NCBI GenBank assembly: GCA_019359675.1
Contig: JAHHGX010000080.1
Location: 62,001 to 126,000 of the forward strand
Origin: Calothrix sp. FI2-JRJ7
GTDB taxonomy: Bacteria; Cyanobacteriota; Cyanobacteriia; Cyanobacteriales; Nostocaceae
Direction: 5' to 3'
DNA length: 64,000 bases
In this document: positions 1 through 8,368 of the stretch, one piece after another
How the letters are laid out: each line of letters opens with the position of its first letter
Numbering within the stretch: the stretch's first letter is position 1
The notes under the pieces: generated by a model
Databases searched by the model: none
What the model was told of the DNA's origin: nothing
What the model saw: only the letters and a program-made list of their open reading frames with translations
Program-made: the position numbers and the translations under genes

Positions 1-1
1 T

Positions 2-1396
2 TGGACAGATCAGGAGGTACGCGACGGAAAAGCACTCTCCCTTTTGTTTGGGAAAAATCTTTCACAGATGCAACAAATAAAAGCAGCAATTGCCTCTGAA
101 GGCGAGTGGCAAGATGAGTTGCAACAATTCACAAAATCTGGTCAAGAAATTTTTGTCGAAAGTCGCTGGACATTAGTGCGCGATGACAACGAGCAACCAA
201 AATCAATTTTGATTATCAACACTGAGATTACAGAAAAGAAAAAACTCGAAGCACAGTTTCTCCGCGTTCAACGGATCGAGAGCATCGGCACCCTAGCTAG
301 TGGTATCGCTCACGATCTAAATAATGTGCTTGCACCAATTTTAATGTCAGTGCAACTTTTACAGATGAAATACTCCAACTCCAGCGATGAGCGTCTGCTC
401 AACTTACTAGAAAGTAATGTGAAACGCGGGGCTAACTTGATCAAGCAAGTATTATCGTTTGCACGCGGACTTGAAGGGCAGCGCACTGTTATACAAATAA
501 GACATCTAATTAAGGAAATTCAGCAGATTATCAACGAAACATTTCCCAAATCAATCGAATTTCACACAGATATAGCTTCAGATTTGTGGACTATCGCAGC
601 AGATGCCACCCAACTGCATCAGGTGTTAATGAATTTAGTGGTCAACGCCCGTGATGCTATGCCTTCGGGCGGTACCTTGAGTATTTCTGCGGAAAATTTG
701 GTCATTGACGAACAGTATGCAGCGATGAACTTTGGCGCCAAAGAAGGTGCTTATATTGCAATAACTGTAACTGATACGGGATGTGGGATGTCGCCCGAAG
801 TCAAAGAGCGAATTTTTGAGCCATTTTTTACCACTAAAGAAGTGGGGCGAGGTACAGGGTTAGGTTTATCGACCGTAATTGGTATTGTTAAAAATCATGG
901 TGGTTTTGTCAATGTGTACAGTGAAGTGGGAAAAGGTACAAGGTTTAAGGTGTACTTAAAAGCACAGGAGGAAATTGAAACACAACATCTTGAAAAGGAA
1001 TTCCAATTACTTAATGGTAAAGGCGAATTAATTTTAGTTGTGGATGATGAAGCAACGATTCGGGAAATTACTAAATCGTCTTTGGAAGCATACAATTATC
1101 GCGTACTAACCGCCAATGATGGTGTCGAAGCCTTAGCAACATACGCGCAGTACAAACAGCAAATTAGCGTAGTCTTGATGGACATGACGATGCCATCGAT
1201 GGACGGAGCTATTACCATCCGCACTTTGGAAAAAATGAATCCCTTTGTTAAAATAATTGCCATTAGCGGACTTGAGTCAAATCGGCAAATTGCTAAAGTA
1301 TCTGGCGATGCGGTCAAAGCTTTTTTACCTAAGCCTTGCACAGCTAAGGAATTATTACAGACAGTTAATGCGGTTATAAGTAAACAAAAAATATGA
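2..1396 (+). CDS. Hybrid sensor histidine kinase (5' end outside window)
   Basis: Cytoplasmic part of a two-component sensor kinase. The frame is open from base 2, so the start lies left of the window; numbering below is from an internal TTG at 44. Residues 1-65 look like the end of a PAS/PAC domain. The HisKA dimerisation box carries the phospho-acceptor histidine at about residue 90 (SGIAHDLNN). The ATPase domain follows with N box (NLVVNARDAM), G1 (DTGCGM), F (EPFFTTK) and G2 (GTGLGL). A C-terminal receiver domain from about residue 330 has the acidic pair (VVDDE), the phospho-acceptor Asp in MDMTMPSMDG and the conserved Lys in LPKPC. The kinase-to-receiver order is typical of cyanobacterial hybrid kinases. 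The stimulus is unknown because the sensory N-terminus is missing, and no partner gene is adjacent. Confidence 0.93.
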   Translation, partial: WTDQEVRDGKALSLLFGKNLSQMQQIKAAIASEGEWQDELQQFTKSGQEIFVESRWTLVRDDNEQPKSILIINTEITEKKKLEAQFLRVQRIESIGTLASGIAHDLNNVLAPILMSVQLLQMKYSNSSDERLLNLLESNVKRGANLIKQVLSFARGLEGQRTVIQIRHLIKEIQQIINETFPKSIEFHTDIASDLWTIAADATQLHQVLMNLVVNARDAMPSGGTLSISAENLVIDEQYAAMNFGAKEGAYIAITVTDTGCGMSPEVKERIFEPFFTTKEVGRGTGLGLSTVIGIVKNHGGFVNVYSEVGKGTRFKVYLKAQEEIETQHLEKEFQLLNGKGELILVVDDEATIREITKSSLEAYNYRVLTANDGVEALATYAQYKQQISVVLMDMTMPSMDGAITIRTLEKMNPFVKIIAISGLESNRQIAKVSGDAVKAFLPKPCTAKELLQTVNAVISKQKI

Positions 1397-1432
1397 GGAA
1401 CTTGTGAGTATCTAAACCTCTGCGTGCAGAAC

Positions 1433-1560
1433 TCAACTTAGAATGTAAAGACGCATCATTTCGTAGTCCTCATGAGATAGCATATGGCAGTGCTAAACGT
1501 ATTTTCCTTGTTTATCATAGTGGTCGGGCGCCCTGTTTTCTTGTTGTCCAAATCAATAAT
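1433..1560 (-). pseudogene. Multicopper oxidase C-terminal remnant
   Basis: A short minus-strand reading frame carries the diagnostic C-terminal copper-binding motif of multicopper oxidases, HCHMLSHEDYEMM, preceded by DKQGKYV. A TAG stop sits where these enzymes usually have Trp or Tyr just before HCH, and the rest of the roughly 500-residue protein is absent or unrecognisable upstream. This is a decayed tail of a periplasmic laccase or bilirubin-oxidase-like gene. The motif is clear; the extent of the remnant is a guess. Confidence 0.5.
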
Positions 1561-2540
1561 TCCTAATCCTGGACAGCTTCCTACTGCTACATGAGCTACG
1601 GATTGAGGCAAAGTACACGTAAGGCAATATAAATTCTTTTGTCTTTTAAATCAACTGAGTCAAGTACAGATTAACTCAGTAAATTTATTGTGCCGTGGGC
1701 ATCCTGAACATTAGCGTCAAGTTAAGGTTCAAACCCATTTGTCAATGAGAGGTTTTGTTGATGACAAAGTATAAATACGAACTTTTTTATTGCTTTTATA
1801 CGGTATCCTAGACCGATACAGATAAACAAAGCATTCATGGCGCCATCTCAAAGTTCGTTTTTTATTCGCTTGAAACCTAACTTTTAAGCATAATTACTCA
1901 TTGACTTAACGAGTTTGAGCTGAACTTGACACCAATGGCATCCCGAACCGCCCTTGTATACTTAACCTGAACGGGAAACGCTATATGCTTCGATTACATC
2001 CACATGAGCAAAAGCGCAAGCTAAGAATATCGAGAGATGGATACACGAAAACGGGTACGTCCAGATTAAACTCTTAGGTGTCCCGGATAATACTGGGTAT
2101 CGACTCTATCAAAGGTTTGGCAGATGAATGTTCATGTCCGCAGGAAATTTGTCTACGACAATGAATGTAATGCGAAGTATTTCTCGTAAAAAATTTGAGC
2201 TTACGGAGTAACCCGGCGCCTAGACCATATGGGGTTGTACTTAGGATATGACTCTTTGAAGCTCAAGGTAAATAATTTTTTCCTCAAGACTATCGGTAGC
2301 CAAAGCTAGACACTTTTTACTTTCAATAACATCCTTGGCTCTTACAGGCACGAGCCAGACATCTAGCTCATTGCTTAATTCCTCAATTAATGCTTCGTAG
2401 CTTTGAAGTTCGTTATAAGATCGAGTCTGGGTAAAATATTGCCCCTATGAATACCCATTCTGGGTACTCTGGTTCCGCAATTACATGTACAAAACATTTA
2501 AAGATAATAACAAGTGTGCATTTTCATTGCATTGTTCTAT
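1561..2540. other. Gene-poor decayed stretch left of array 1
   Basis: No intact gene is supported here. On the minus strand, from about 2447 down to a TAA at 2241, one frame stays open for some 67 codons and reads like a helical protein (SYEALIEELSNELDVWLV). It has no start codon and is cut off by an upstream stop, so it looks like the tail of a lost gene. The rest is AT-rich sequence without recognisable coding bias or strong hairpins. Confidence 0.4.
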
Positions 2541-3829
2541 GTTTCAGTCCCGATGACGGGATTCGTAAGGTTTAAAGTCCCAATCAAATCAGCGAAGAAA
2601 AGCTGGTAAATGGGTTTCAGTCCCGATGACGGGATTCGTAAGGTTTAAAGTCGTATAGCCACGCAGGGACTAAAACGCTATTGATGTAGTTTCAGTCCCG
2701 ATGACGGGATTCGTAAGGTTTAAAGTTTTCACCAATTGGGTTGTACTGCGGTCTATATTTTAAGTTTCAGTCCCGATGACGGGATTCGTAAGGTTTAAAG
2801 TTGGAGATGGTTCGTCGATAGAAAATATGGCTCGTTTTTTATGTTTCAGTCCCGATGACGGGATTCGTAAGGTTTAAAGCTTTGAGATTTTACTAGATAG
2901 CGTCGTTTGAGAAACACTTGTTTCAGTCCCGATGACGGGATTCGTAAGGTTTAAAGTTTGTAAGCAAAAATAGCCGCCGAATAATTATTAGTTTCAGTCC
3001 CGATGACGGGATTCGTAAGGTTTAAAGGTTAAGTATGGTATTGAAAAAGTTATCGAATACGTGTTTCAGTCCCGATGACGGGATTCGTAAGGTTTAAAGA
3101 GGGGTTAGCTCAAATATTCAGGAAGTTGTAGATGAAATGTTTCAGTCCCGATGACGGGATTCGTAAGGTTTAAAGGTCAAGATTAGTTAATTCAACTGTT
3201 TCTTGAGTGCCGTTTCAGTCCCGATGACGGGATTCGTAAGGTTTAAAGGTTCATGCGCTATATATCGTCGATCAGCATTAGCTCGTTTCAGTCCCGATGA
3301 CGGGATTCGTAAGGTTTAAAGCTGCGGTCACTGAAAAGTCGTCAATGATATTCAAGTTTCAGTCCCGATGACGGGATTCGTAAGGTTTAAAGTCAACAAT
3401 TCCATCAACGAGTGTGACGTAAAGGTGTTTCAGTCCCGATGACGGGATTCGTAAGGTTTAAAGTCCGGTGCTGCAAATACAGTGTTCGCGGCTTGGTTGT
3501 TTCAGTCCCGATGACGGGATTCGTAAGGTTTAAAGCAAGTAAAAAATTGTTTGAGCTAGTCGAGCAGCATATGTTTCAGTCCCGATGACGGGATTCGTAA
3601 GGTTTAAAGCTTTATTTTATGGAAGTAAAGAGAACCAGGAACGTTTCAGTCCCGATGACGGGATTCGTAAGGTTTAAAGTGACCCTGTGCCGCAACATAT
3701 ATTTACCATATTCCAGAGACGTTTCAGTCCCGATGACGGGATTCGTAAGGTTTAAAGAATAAACCATTATTGCCTAGATATATAGGTGTGTTGTTTCAGT
3801 CCCGATGACGGGATTCGTAAGGTTTAAAG
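2541..3829 (-). CRISPR. CRISPR array 1 (18 repeats, 17 spacers)
   Basis: Eighteen 37-nt repeats (plus-strand form begins GTTTCAGTCCCGATGACGGG and ends GGTTTAAAG), with spacers of about 33-42 nt. The minus strand is the likely sense strand: it puts the conserved ACTGAAAC end at the 3' side of the repeat, giving an 8-nt 5' handle, and the conserved leader lies at the right end. The repeat can fold as TCCCG/CGGGA around a short loop, a Cas6-type hairpin. All repeats look identical. The spacer at 3464-3498 also occurs in array 5. The array lies downstream of cas2 in the same orientation as the type I cas genes. Confidence 0.98.
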
Positions 3830-4049
3830 TCCGCGCGCTGAAACCCTTACAGGGTAAGCACTCCATAGAGGGTTTTCGTGAACCCCAAAATCGGCTTGAT
3901 TTCAGACGTGATTACTGAGACTTATTGGCATTAATCTCAACATTCAAAACGCTCAAACTATTATGTTGTCAAGGTTCTGACTTTTTTCGTGAACCCCCTA
4001 GGGTTTTTGCCCGCGCTTCGATTTACGAAACATCAAGCTAATAGCTTAA
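3830..4049 (-). promoter_or_regulatory. CRISPR leader of array 1
   Basis: About 220 bp between array 1 and the cas2 stop codon. It recurs with small changes to the right of arrays 3, 4 and 5 and in diverged form at array 2. Conserved landmarks are a GCGCGCTG block touching the first repeat, two copies of TTTCGTGAACCCC about 125 bp apart, and ACGAAACATCAAGCT at the distal end. Such a leader normally carries the pre-crRNA promoter and the Cas1-Cas2 integration signals. The conservation is seen directly; the function is inferred from position. Confidence 0.85.
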
Positions 4050-4343
4050 TCATAAAACTATAACTTGTTCTTGTCTAGGTTTTTCGGAACCATAAGTAAT
4101 TGTTCGTTTTACAGACCCAGCGTCCAATACATATACTCTCACGGAGTCTTCATCTGGCTTGATTAATTTCTCTACTTTAATTTGTAGTTGAGTAAATTGT
4201 ACCGCAGTTAAGAAGCACTCAAACACGCTGTACTGCGTCCATGTTCCGTAACCAGTAAGCATTTTATGCAAGCGAGTCCGGCGCCTGTTAGCTGCTTTGT
4301 TATCTGGTAAATCGTAAATAATCAGATAAAACAGTGTAGTCAT
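4050..4343 (-). CDS. cas2: CRISPR adaptation endoribonuclease Cas2
   Basis: A 97-residue protein of normal Cas2 length. Cas2 forms the dimeric core of the Cas1-Cas2 integrase that inserts new spacers at the leader end. The first beta strand and conserved acidic residue are visible (FYLIIYDLPDNKAANRRRTRL, first 21 residues minus the start), followed by GYGTWTQYSVFEC, typical of the family. Its stop codon abuts leader 1. It is separated from cas1 by about 350 bp of GC-rich repeat. Truncated copies of this gene sit beside arrays 3 and 4, and a short 3' piece beside array 5, so this intact copy is probably the parent. Confidence 0.95.
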   Translation of the reverse strand: MTTLFYLIIYDLPDNKAANRRRTRLHKMLTGYGTWTQYSVFECFLTAVQFTQLQIKVEKLIKPDEDSVRVYVLDAGSVKRTITYGSEKPRQEQVIVL

Positions 4344-4384
4344 GATTTTTTGAAAATAGGCAGAATAAAGTATAAAAAGCTTCT

Positions 4385-4690
4385 CCCCTTGCAGGGAGCC
4401 AGCCGCGTCGGCGGTGAGCGCAGCCTTTCAGGTTCGTGAGTTTGGCGAAGAGAACTGCCGTGCGGGGGTTCCCCCCGTTGAGGCAAGTTCGGGGACCCAA
4501 ACCAACACCCTTACGGGTTCGCCAGTTCGCTTTCTCCTTCGGAGACACTTCGTGAACGGAGGGAAACCCTCCTGTGCGACTGGACTCACCGCCAACTCAC
4601 TCACCACACGTGCGGCACCCTGGAGCCGAGTAGACTGCCGAACCGGAAGCCCCCGACTTGAGCGGACTGGCGTGATAGGTTTTGAGAGGG
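4385..4690. repeat. GC-rich structured dispersed repeat between cas1 and cas2
   Basis: About 300 bp far richer in GC than its surroundings, built of short self-complementary segments such as GGGGGTTCCCCCC and GGAGGGAAACCCTCC. It resembles the multi-hairpin intergenic repeats common in Nostocales. Open frames across it on both strands have no family features and look accidental. It separates cas1 from cas2, which are usually adjacent, and could terminate or slow transcription into cas2. Confidence 0.6.
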
Positions 4691-4694
4691 GTTT

Positions 4695-5672
4695 TTATCG
4701 CAAAATCAAAGGTTTATAAGGAGTTCCTTCTTGTAGATGCCGACTTAACAACCGTGCTTGTAGTTCTATCGCACGTCTATACGTACATCGATAATCGAAT
4801 ACGGGATGTTTAAATTCATCGTTCATTTTGCGTTCAAATGCTTCTAAAAAGCACTTTCTTCCTGATTCAGACAACTGATAGGCGCCTAAGCTTTCAGTAA
4901 AATCATTGGGTTTAATTTCACCTTTACGTAATATTCCCAACACCACGCTATCGGCAATCAAGGCACGAAATTCTTCCATCAAATCCAAGACCATCGAAGG
5001 TTGCCCATGATGAACTTCGTGTAAGTAACCAATGTAAGGGTCAAGTCCAGCAAGATGAACACCTGCTGTAACCTGAACTCGCAATAAACCATAGGCAAAA
5101 CTTAACAGCGAGTTCACAGGGTCAGTAGGTGGACGCCGATTTCTACCAGTAAAAGTCCATTGTTTACCAACCATTCTGTCCCAACAAGCAAAATATTCTC
5201 GTGCTGCTAAACCTTCTATTCCTCGTACTTTGTCTATATTTTGCTGGCTTTGAACTTGGCTTTTACGTTGTTTAAGGGGATTATTTCGTTCGTTATGACG
5301 GTATAAAATTAAATATTGGTTATGTATTTTAGCAGCCACTATTGCTTTGACTAATTCTAGGCGCCGGACTTCATCATTATAAACTTGATATTGTGCCAGC
5401 CTTAATTGACCGTTGCGTGAATGTCCCGGAAGTGCAGAGCCTAAGTATTTGCCGAATGGGGAAAGGTAATGTATGGGCATTCCTAGCTCTAGAGCATAGA
5501 CTAAGGCATCTCCAGTAACTTGGGGATTGCCCATAAGTACTACTTGTTCTACCGTTTGTGCAGGAACATTCTTTTTGCTCCAAGTTCCATCTTCTTGTTT
5601 AAGGGCAACAGTAAAAGCTTCGTAGTTTTTACTGATAACAGCTTCAGGTTGGGTAACGTAAAGAACAGTCAT
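4695..5672 (-). CDS. cas1: CRISPR integrase Cas1
   Basis: The catalytic subunit of the spacer integrase. With the start at 5672 (MTVLYVTQPEAV) it is 325 residues, the family length. An upstream ATG at 5798 in the same frame would translate a short tandem DNA repeat and is rejected. The N-terminal beta domain is followed by the all-helical catalytic domain with GIEGLAAREYFACW (metal-binding Glu) and YLHEVHHGQPSMVLDLMEEF (His and acidic residues). Cas4 is upstream and cas2 downstream, forming an adaptation module of the type I operon. As the only cas1 in the window it probably serves all five arrays. Confidence 0.96.
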   Translation of the reverse strand: MTVLYVTQPEAVISKNYEAFTVALKQEDGTWSKKNVPAQTVEQVVLMGNPQVTGDALVYALELGMPIHYLSPFGKYLGSALPGHSRNGQLRLAQYQVYNDEVRRLELVKAIVAAKIHNQYLILYRHNERNNPLKQRKSQVQSQQNIDKVRGIEGLAAREYFACWDRMVGKQWTFTGRNRRPPTDPVNSLLSFAYGLLRVQVTAGVHLAGLDPYIGYLHEVHHGQPSMVLDLMEEFRALIADSVVLGILRKGEIKPNDFTESLGAYQLSESGRKCFLEAFERKMNDEFKHPVFDYRCTYRRAIELQARLLSRHLQEGTPYKPLILR

Positions 5673-5722
5673 TTGGATTTGGGATTTTAGATTTGGGATT
5701 TTAGATTTGGGATTTTGGATTT
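5673..5722. repeat. Short tandem repeat (GGGATTTTAGATTT type)
   Basis: Three to four tandem near-copies of a 7-nt/14-nt unit (TTGGGAT, TTTAGAT) immediately 5' of cas1. This is the type of short tandemly repeated sequence frequent in filamentous cyanobacteria. It accounts for the spurious N-terminal extension of the cas1 reading frame. Confidence 0.8.
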
Positions 5723-5754
5723 CTCTTGTGGGATAGGCTGTCTCTTGCCCCGTG

Positions 5755-5810
5755 CTATATTTACAATGTTGGTGTTGGATTACGCTACGCTCCTCCACCC
5801 AACCTACATA
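5755..5810. repeat. Dispersed CCACCCAACC-type repeat copy
   Basis: A TACGCTACGCTCCTCCACCC stretch followed by AACCTAC between cas4 and cas1. Related copies or halves occur at about 6418-6443, 6562-6597 and 9340-9368, and as a full inverted pair at 62121-62201. This is a small intergenic repeat family of the genome and says nothing about cas function. Confidence 0.6.
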
Positions 5811-5812
5811 CC

Positions 5813-6394
5813 CTACATGCCCGTGCGTAGTGCTTTGACTTCAAAGGGCAAACAAATTCTTTGCAAGCTACATGATTGACACTTTTTGGTATTGTCAATT
5901 GGAGGTGGCATGGCGCCAGTAGCGGCATTTTGAGCAAGTACAATTGCCTGTTCGGTTGCTTGTCGAAGTTGAGGTGTAAAAGCTACTGTTTCCCGTCTTC
6001 TATTAGCGTGGTAAAAAATATCACCATAAGGAATATTACGCCCAGTGCGTTCCTCTATACATATAGCAGCGGCACAGAGTTGAAAATGGTCATTGAGGTG
6101 TTGTGCCATTTTGCCTTTTTTATATTCAACTGGCACTAGTTGACCATTACATTCTTCAACAGCATCGATAATACCCGCAACTTTTAATCGGTCACTCCAT
6201 ACCCATTGTTGTTGACGAATTACAGTATCACCCTCAGTGAGTATTGTTTCTTCGTTGATATTGCGGTGTAAGTGGCGCCCTAATATTATGTGTTCGTTAT
6301 CTTCCATTTCGCCCAAGACATATTCTAGATAGAACCTGCGCGCACAATATTCCCAAGCGTTTAAATAAGCTAGAGGTAAATAATTTTCTATCAT
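5813..6394 (-). CDS. cas4: CRISPR adaptation exonuclease Cas4
   Basis: A 193-residue RecB-like nuclease with an iron-sulphur cluster that trims prespacers and helps choose PAM-compatible ends. The first cluster Cys is in YCARRFYLEY near residue 17 and the other three are in the C-terminal CQSCSLQRIC. The nuclease core shows GIIDAVEE and VEYKKGK (the Asp and the E-x-K of the PD-(D/E)XK fold). It lies between cas6 and cas1 on the same strand. The presence of Cas4 predicts spacers with well-defined PAM-side ends. Confidence 0.95.
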   Translation of the reverse strand: MIENYLPLAYLNAWEYCARRFYLEYVLGEMEDNEHIILGRHLHRNINEETILTEGDTVIRQQQWVWSDRLKVAGIIDAVEECNGQLVPVEYKKGKMAQHLNDHFQLCAAAICIEERTGRNIPYGDIFYHANRRRETVAFTPQLRQATEQAIVLAQNAATGAMPPPIDNTKKCQSCSLQRICLPFEVKALRTGM

Positions 6395-6609
6395 TGGATA
6401 TTTTGAATTATTTTAGGTCGGGTGTAGCGCAGCGTAACCCAACAATTAACGCTCGAATTTATATTGAAGGATACAAAATAACCGCAAAGGGCGTAAAGAA
6501 GGAGTTATCTTCTGAGTAGTTGGCGCCTCTCTTTGTGTCTCTGTTGTAATAGCTTGAATTAATGTTGGGTTGCGCTGCGCTCCACCCAACCCAACCTACT
6601 CAGCACTAC

Positions 6610-7641
6610 TCAGCACTCATTACTTATTCTTGTTTGCCCCATTCCCATTGTGGTTTTGCGACCCACCCCGGCGAAGCAGGCAAAATGGGCTAGGACAGTG
6701 GCAATTTTGGCTTGTTCTGCATCCGCGAAACGGTATTTAACAAGACCTTCGGCGCCTATTTCTCCTCCTCCTTCCATTTTCATCGCATGGGTTTTGAGTT
6801 CGTAAGCAGAAACTAAACCGTTCCATTCGACTGGGGGAAAGTGTAAGTTTTCAGGGGCAAATTTATTCCAGCGTCGTAGTAAACCGTTAAAAACTAGTTC
6901 TAATAATGGGAATGGTTGGATGTGTTTGCCCACTTTAAAACTTGTAGGGGTAAGAAATTCTAGTTGTACAAAGTTCTGGGCAGGTATTTGCATGAGTTTT
7001 TCATAGCTGCTTGCTTGCACGACATCAACCCAAGTATTTAACCTACAAGGTATTCCTGTAATGTTAATCTCATTGCCTAAATCTGAACTCATCCCCCATA
7101 GTAGTGGCGCCAGTAATTCTTTTTGTAATAAGTTGATTTTGAGCAATATTTTTTTGGCAGAGCAATACTCTATCCCTGAAGTCATTGGTAAATTCTCTTG
7201 TTTGTGTAACGTTTGTGCCAAATCTGGGTCTGCTTTAGCAAACCAGTGGAAGCACAAAGCGTGAACCGCACGTGCAATGGTGGGAGGAAGAGGACTAACA
7301 GGGTTAATTGCTACTTGAATACTATGTAAAGAATTGTTGTTTACTTCTACTCCTGTTAATTCGTAGGATTTTTGGCGCCATTCCACCAGATTATTACTGC
7401 CGATTTGATGTAAAATCGACTGCATCAAGCTTTCATACAAAGCAGGTTGTGGAAATACTGGCATAATCTTTGTTACACCATCAATATACCGTTGTGGTAT
7501 CCAAGCTGGAGATAATTCATTTGGCAACCAAGATGTTAATGGGGTAGCGTCACATACTGCTTGGGTTGACCGTAAAACCACGCTCAGTCCAGCCAAATTG
7601 GTTTGTGTACTAGTATCTGTGATATAAGTCATAACGGGCAC
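6610..7641 (-). CDS. cas6: CRISPR RNA endonuclease Cas6
   Basis: A 343-residue RAMP-fold ribonuclease that cuts pre-crRNA within each repeat. The hallmark is the C-terminal glycine-rich loop GVGRKTTMGMGQ near residues 325-336. It is somewhat longer than common Cas6 proteins. The start overlaps the end of cas5 by about 30 bp, so they are translationally coupled; a second in-frame ATG at 7632 is possible. No other Cas6 is seen in the window, so it is the likely processing enzyme for all five arrays, whose repeats share the same stem and 3' end. Confidence 0.92.
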   Translation of the reverse strand: MPVMTYITDTSTQTNLAGLSVVLRSTQAVCDATPLTSWLPNELSPAWIPQRYIDGVTKIMPVFPQPALYESLMQSILHQIGSNNLVEWRQKSYELTGVEVNNNSLHSIQVAINPVSPLPPTIARAVHALCFHWFAKADPDLAQTLHKQENLPMTSGIEYCSAKKILLKINLLQKELLAPLLWGMSSDLGNEINITGIPCRLNTWVDVVQASSYEKLMQIPAQNFVQLEFLTPTSFKVGKHIQPFPLLELVFNGLLRRWNKFAPENLHFPPVEWNGLVSAYELKTHAMKMEGGGEIGAEGLVKYRFADAEQAKIATVLAHFACFAGVGRKTTMGMGQTRISNEC

Positions 7642-8368
7642 CAGTAGCTCGAAGCTGTAAAGGTAAATATCCAGGTTCTATTATCCTGTCTTTATGGAGT
7701 TGAGCTTTTTCTCTGGAGAAAGGATTAATAAGGTTAAAGGTTGTTTTTTTACCCAAGTCATCCATCGGTTGGATAGTGAAGCTGTTGCTAGGGTTTGATG
7801 TAAAGCTGGGTTCAGGAGTTTTTTGAGTGGCGCCAGGTAGAAACTGGAAAAAACAACCTCGTTTGCCAAAATAATTAACTTGAGCAAATAGTTGTGTGAG
7901 TTCATCAAGTCGCGTAGTCTCACCGCAGCAAATTTGTAAGTTTCCCTGTAAATGTATCCATTCCCGAAATACAAAACCGTCTTGCATGGGTATAGTCGAG
8001 CGATTTTTATCGGCTTTATCTGCGGTTTGGTCATAGTAACGCAGTTTATAACCGTTGCGATTTACCACTAACTGTTCTGGTGGCATTACATATATATGTA
8101 AATCCCGAATCCAAGTAAACTGATTTTTTATCCACGAGTCGAAGTCATTTTGATGGTATTTTCCCTCACCTTCGAGTAGCACTTTCAGAAGTGCCATTTT
8201 AATAGTGTATGGTGTGGGGACTAAGTTAGACCTGGCAGCCATACTCGTTGCATCAGAACGTTTAAGCGAGAATAAACTTACAGGTTGATAGGTAACGGTT
8301 AACCACCTCTCAATATTGCCCTCTCCTTGCAAAAGAGGGGTCGGGGGTGAGGTCTTATTCTTCGGCAT
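7610..8368 (-). CDS. cas5: Type I Cascade subunit Cas5
   Basis: A RAMP-fold subunit that binds the crRNA 5' handle in the effector complex. The preferred start is ATG 8368 (MPKNK), giving 252 residues and a 14-bp overlap with the cas7 stop; an upstream ATG at 8446 lies inside cas7. Residues 5-16 (TSPPTPLLQGEG) are encoded by a dispersed cyanobacterial repeat (about 8321-8352), so the conserved protein probably begins around RWLTVTYQPVSLFSLKR. It sits between cas7 and cas6. Assignment rests on position, length and the aromatic, basic N-terminal pattern; the exact Cas5 subfamily cannot be fixed by eye. Confidence 0.8.
   Translation of the reverse strand: MPKNKTSPPTPLLQGEGNIERWLTVTYQPVSLFSLKRSDATSMAARSNLVPTPYTIKMALLKVLLEGEGKYHQNDFDSWIKNQFTWIRDLHIYVMPPEQLVVNRNGYKLRYYDQTADKADKNRSTIPMQDGFVFREWIHLQGNLQICCGETTRLDELTQLFAQVNYFGKRGCFFQFLPGATQKTPEPSFTSNPSNSFTIQPMDDLGKKTTFNLINPFSREKAQLHKDRIIEPGYLPLQLRATGARYDLYHRY
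8321..8354. repeat. Dispersed repeat inside the 5' end of cas5
   Basis: The sequence CTCTCCTTGCAAAAGAGGGG followed by TCGGGGGTGAGG is a familiar intergenic repeat of cyanobacteria with an internal dyad (CTCT...AGAG). Here it is read in frame as the first residues of Cas5 and runs up to the cas7 stop codon, so it was apparently absorbed into the coding sequence. Confidence 0.6.

Noticed and set aside
3830-4049. A tracrRNA-like or anti-repeat RNA in the leader
   Set aside because: The leader has no extended complementarity to the repeat beyond short GC-rich words; its conservation fits promoter and integration functions.
4414-4719. 101-codon plus-strand frame between cas1 and cas2
   Set aside because: It lies entirely in the GC-rich repeat block, has no family features and overlaps cas1 antisense.
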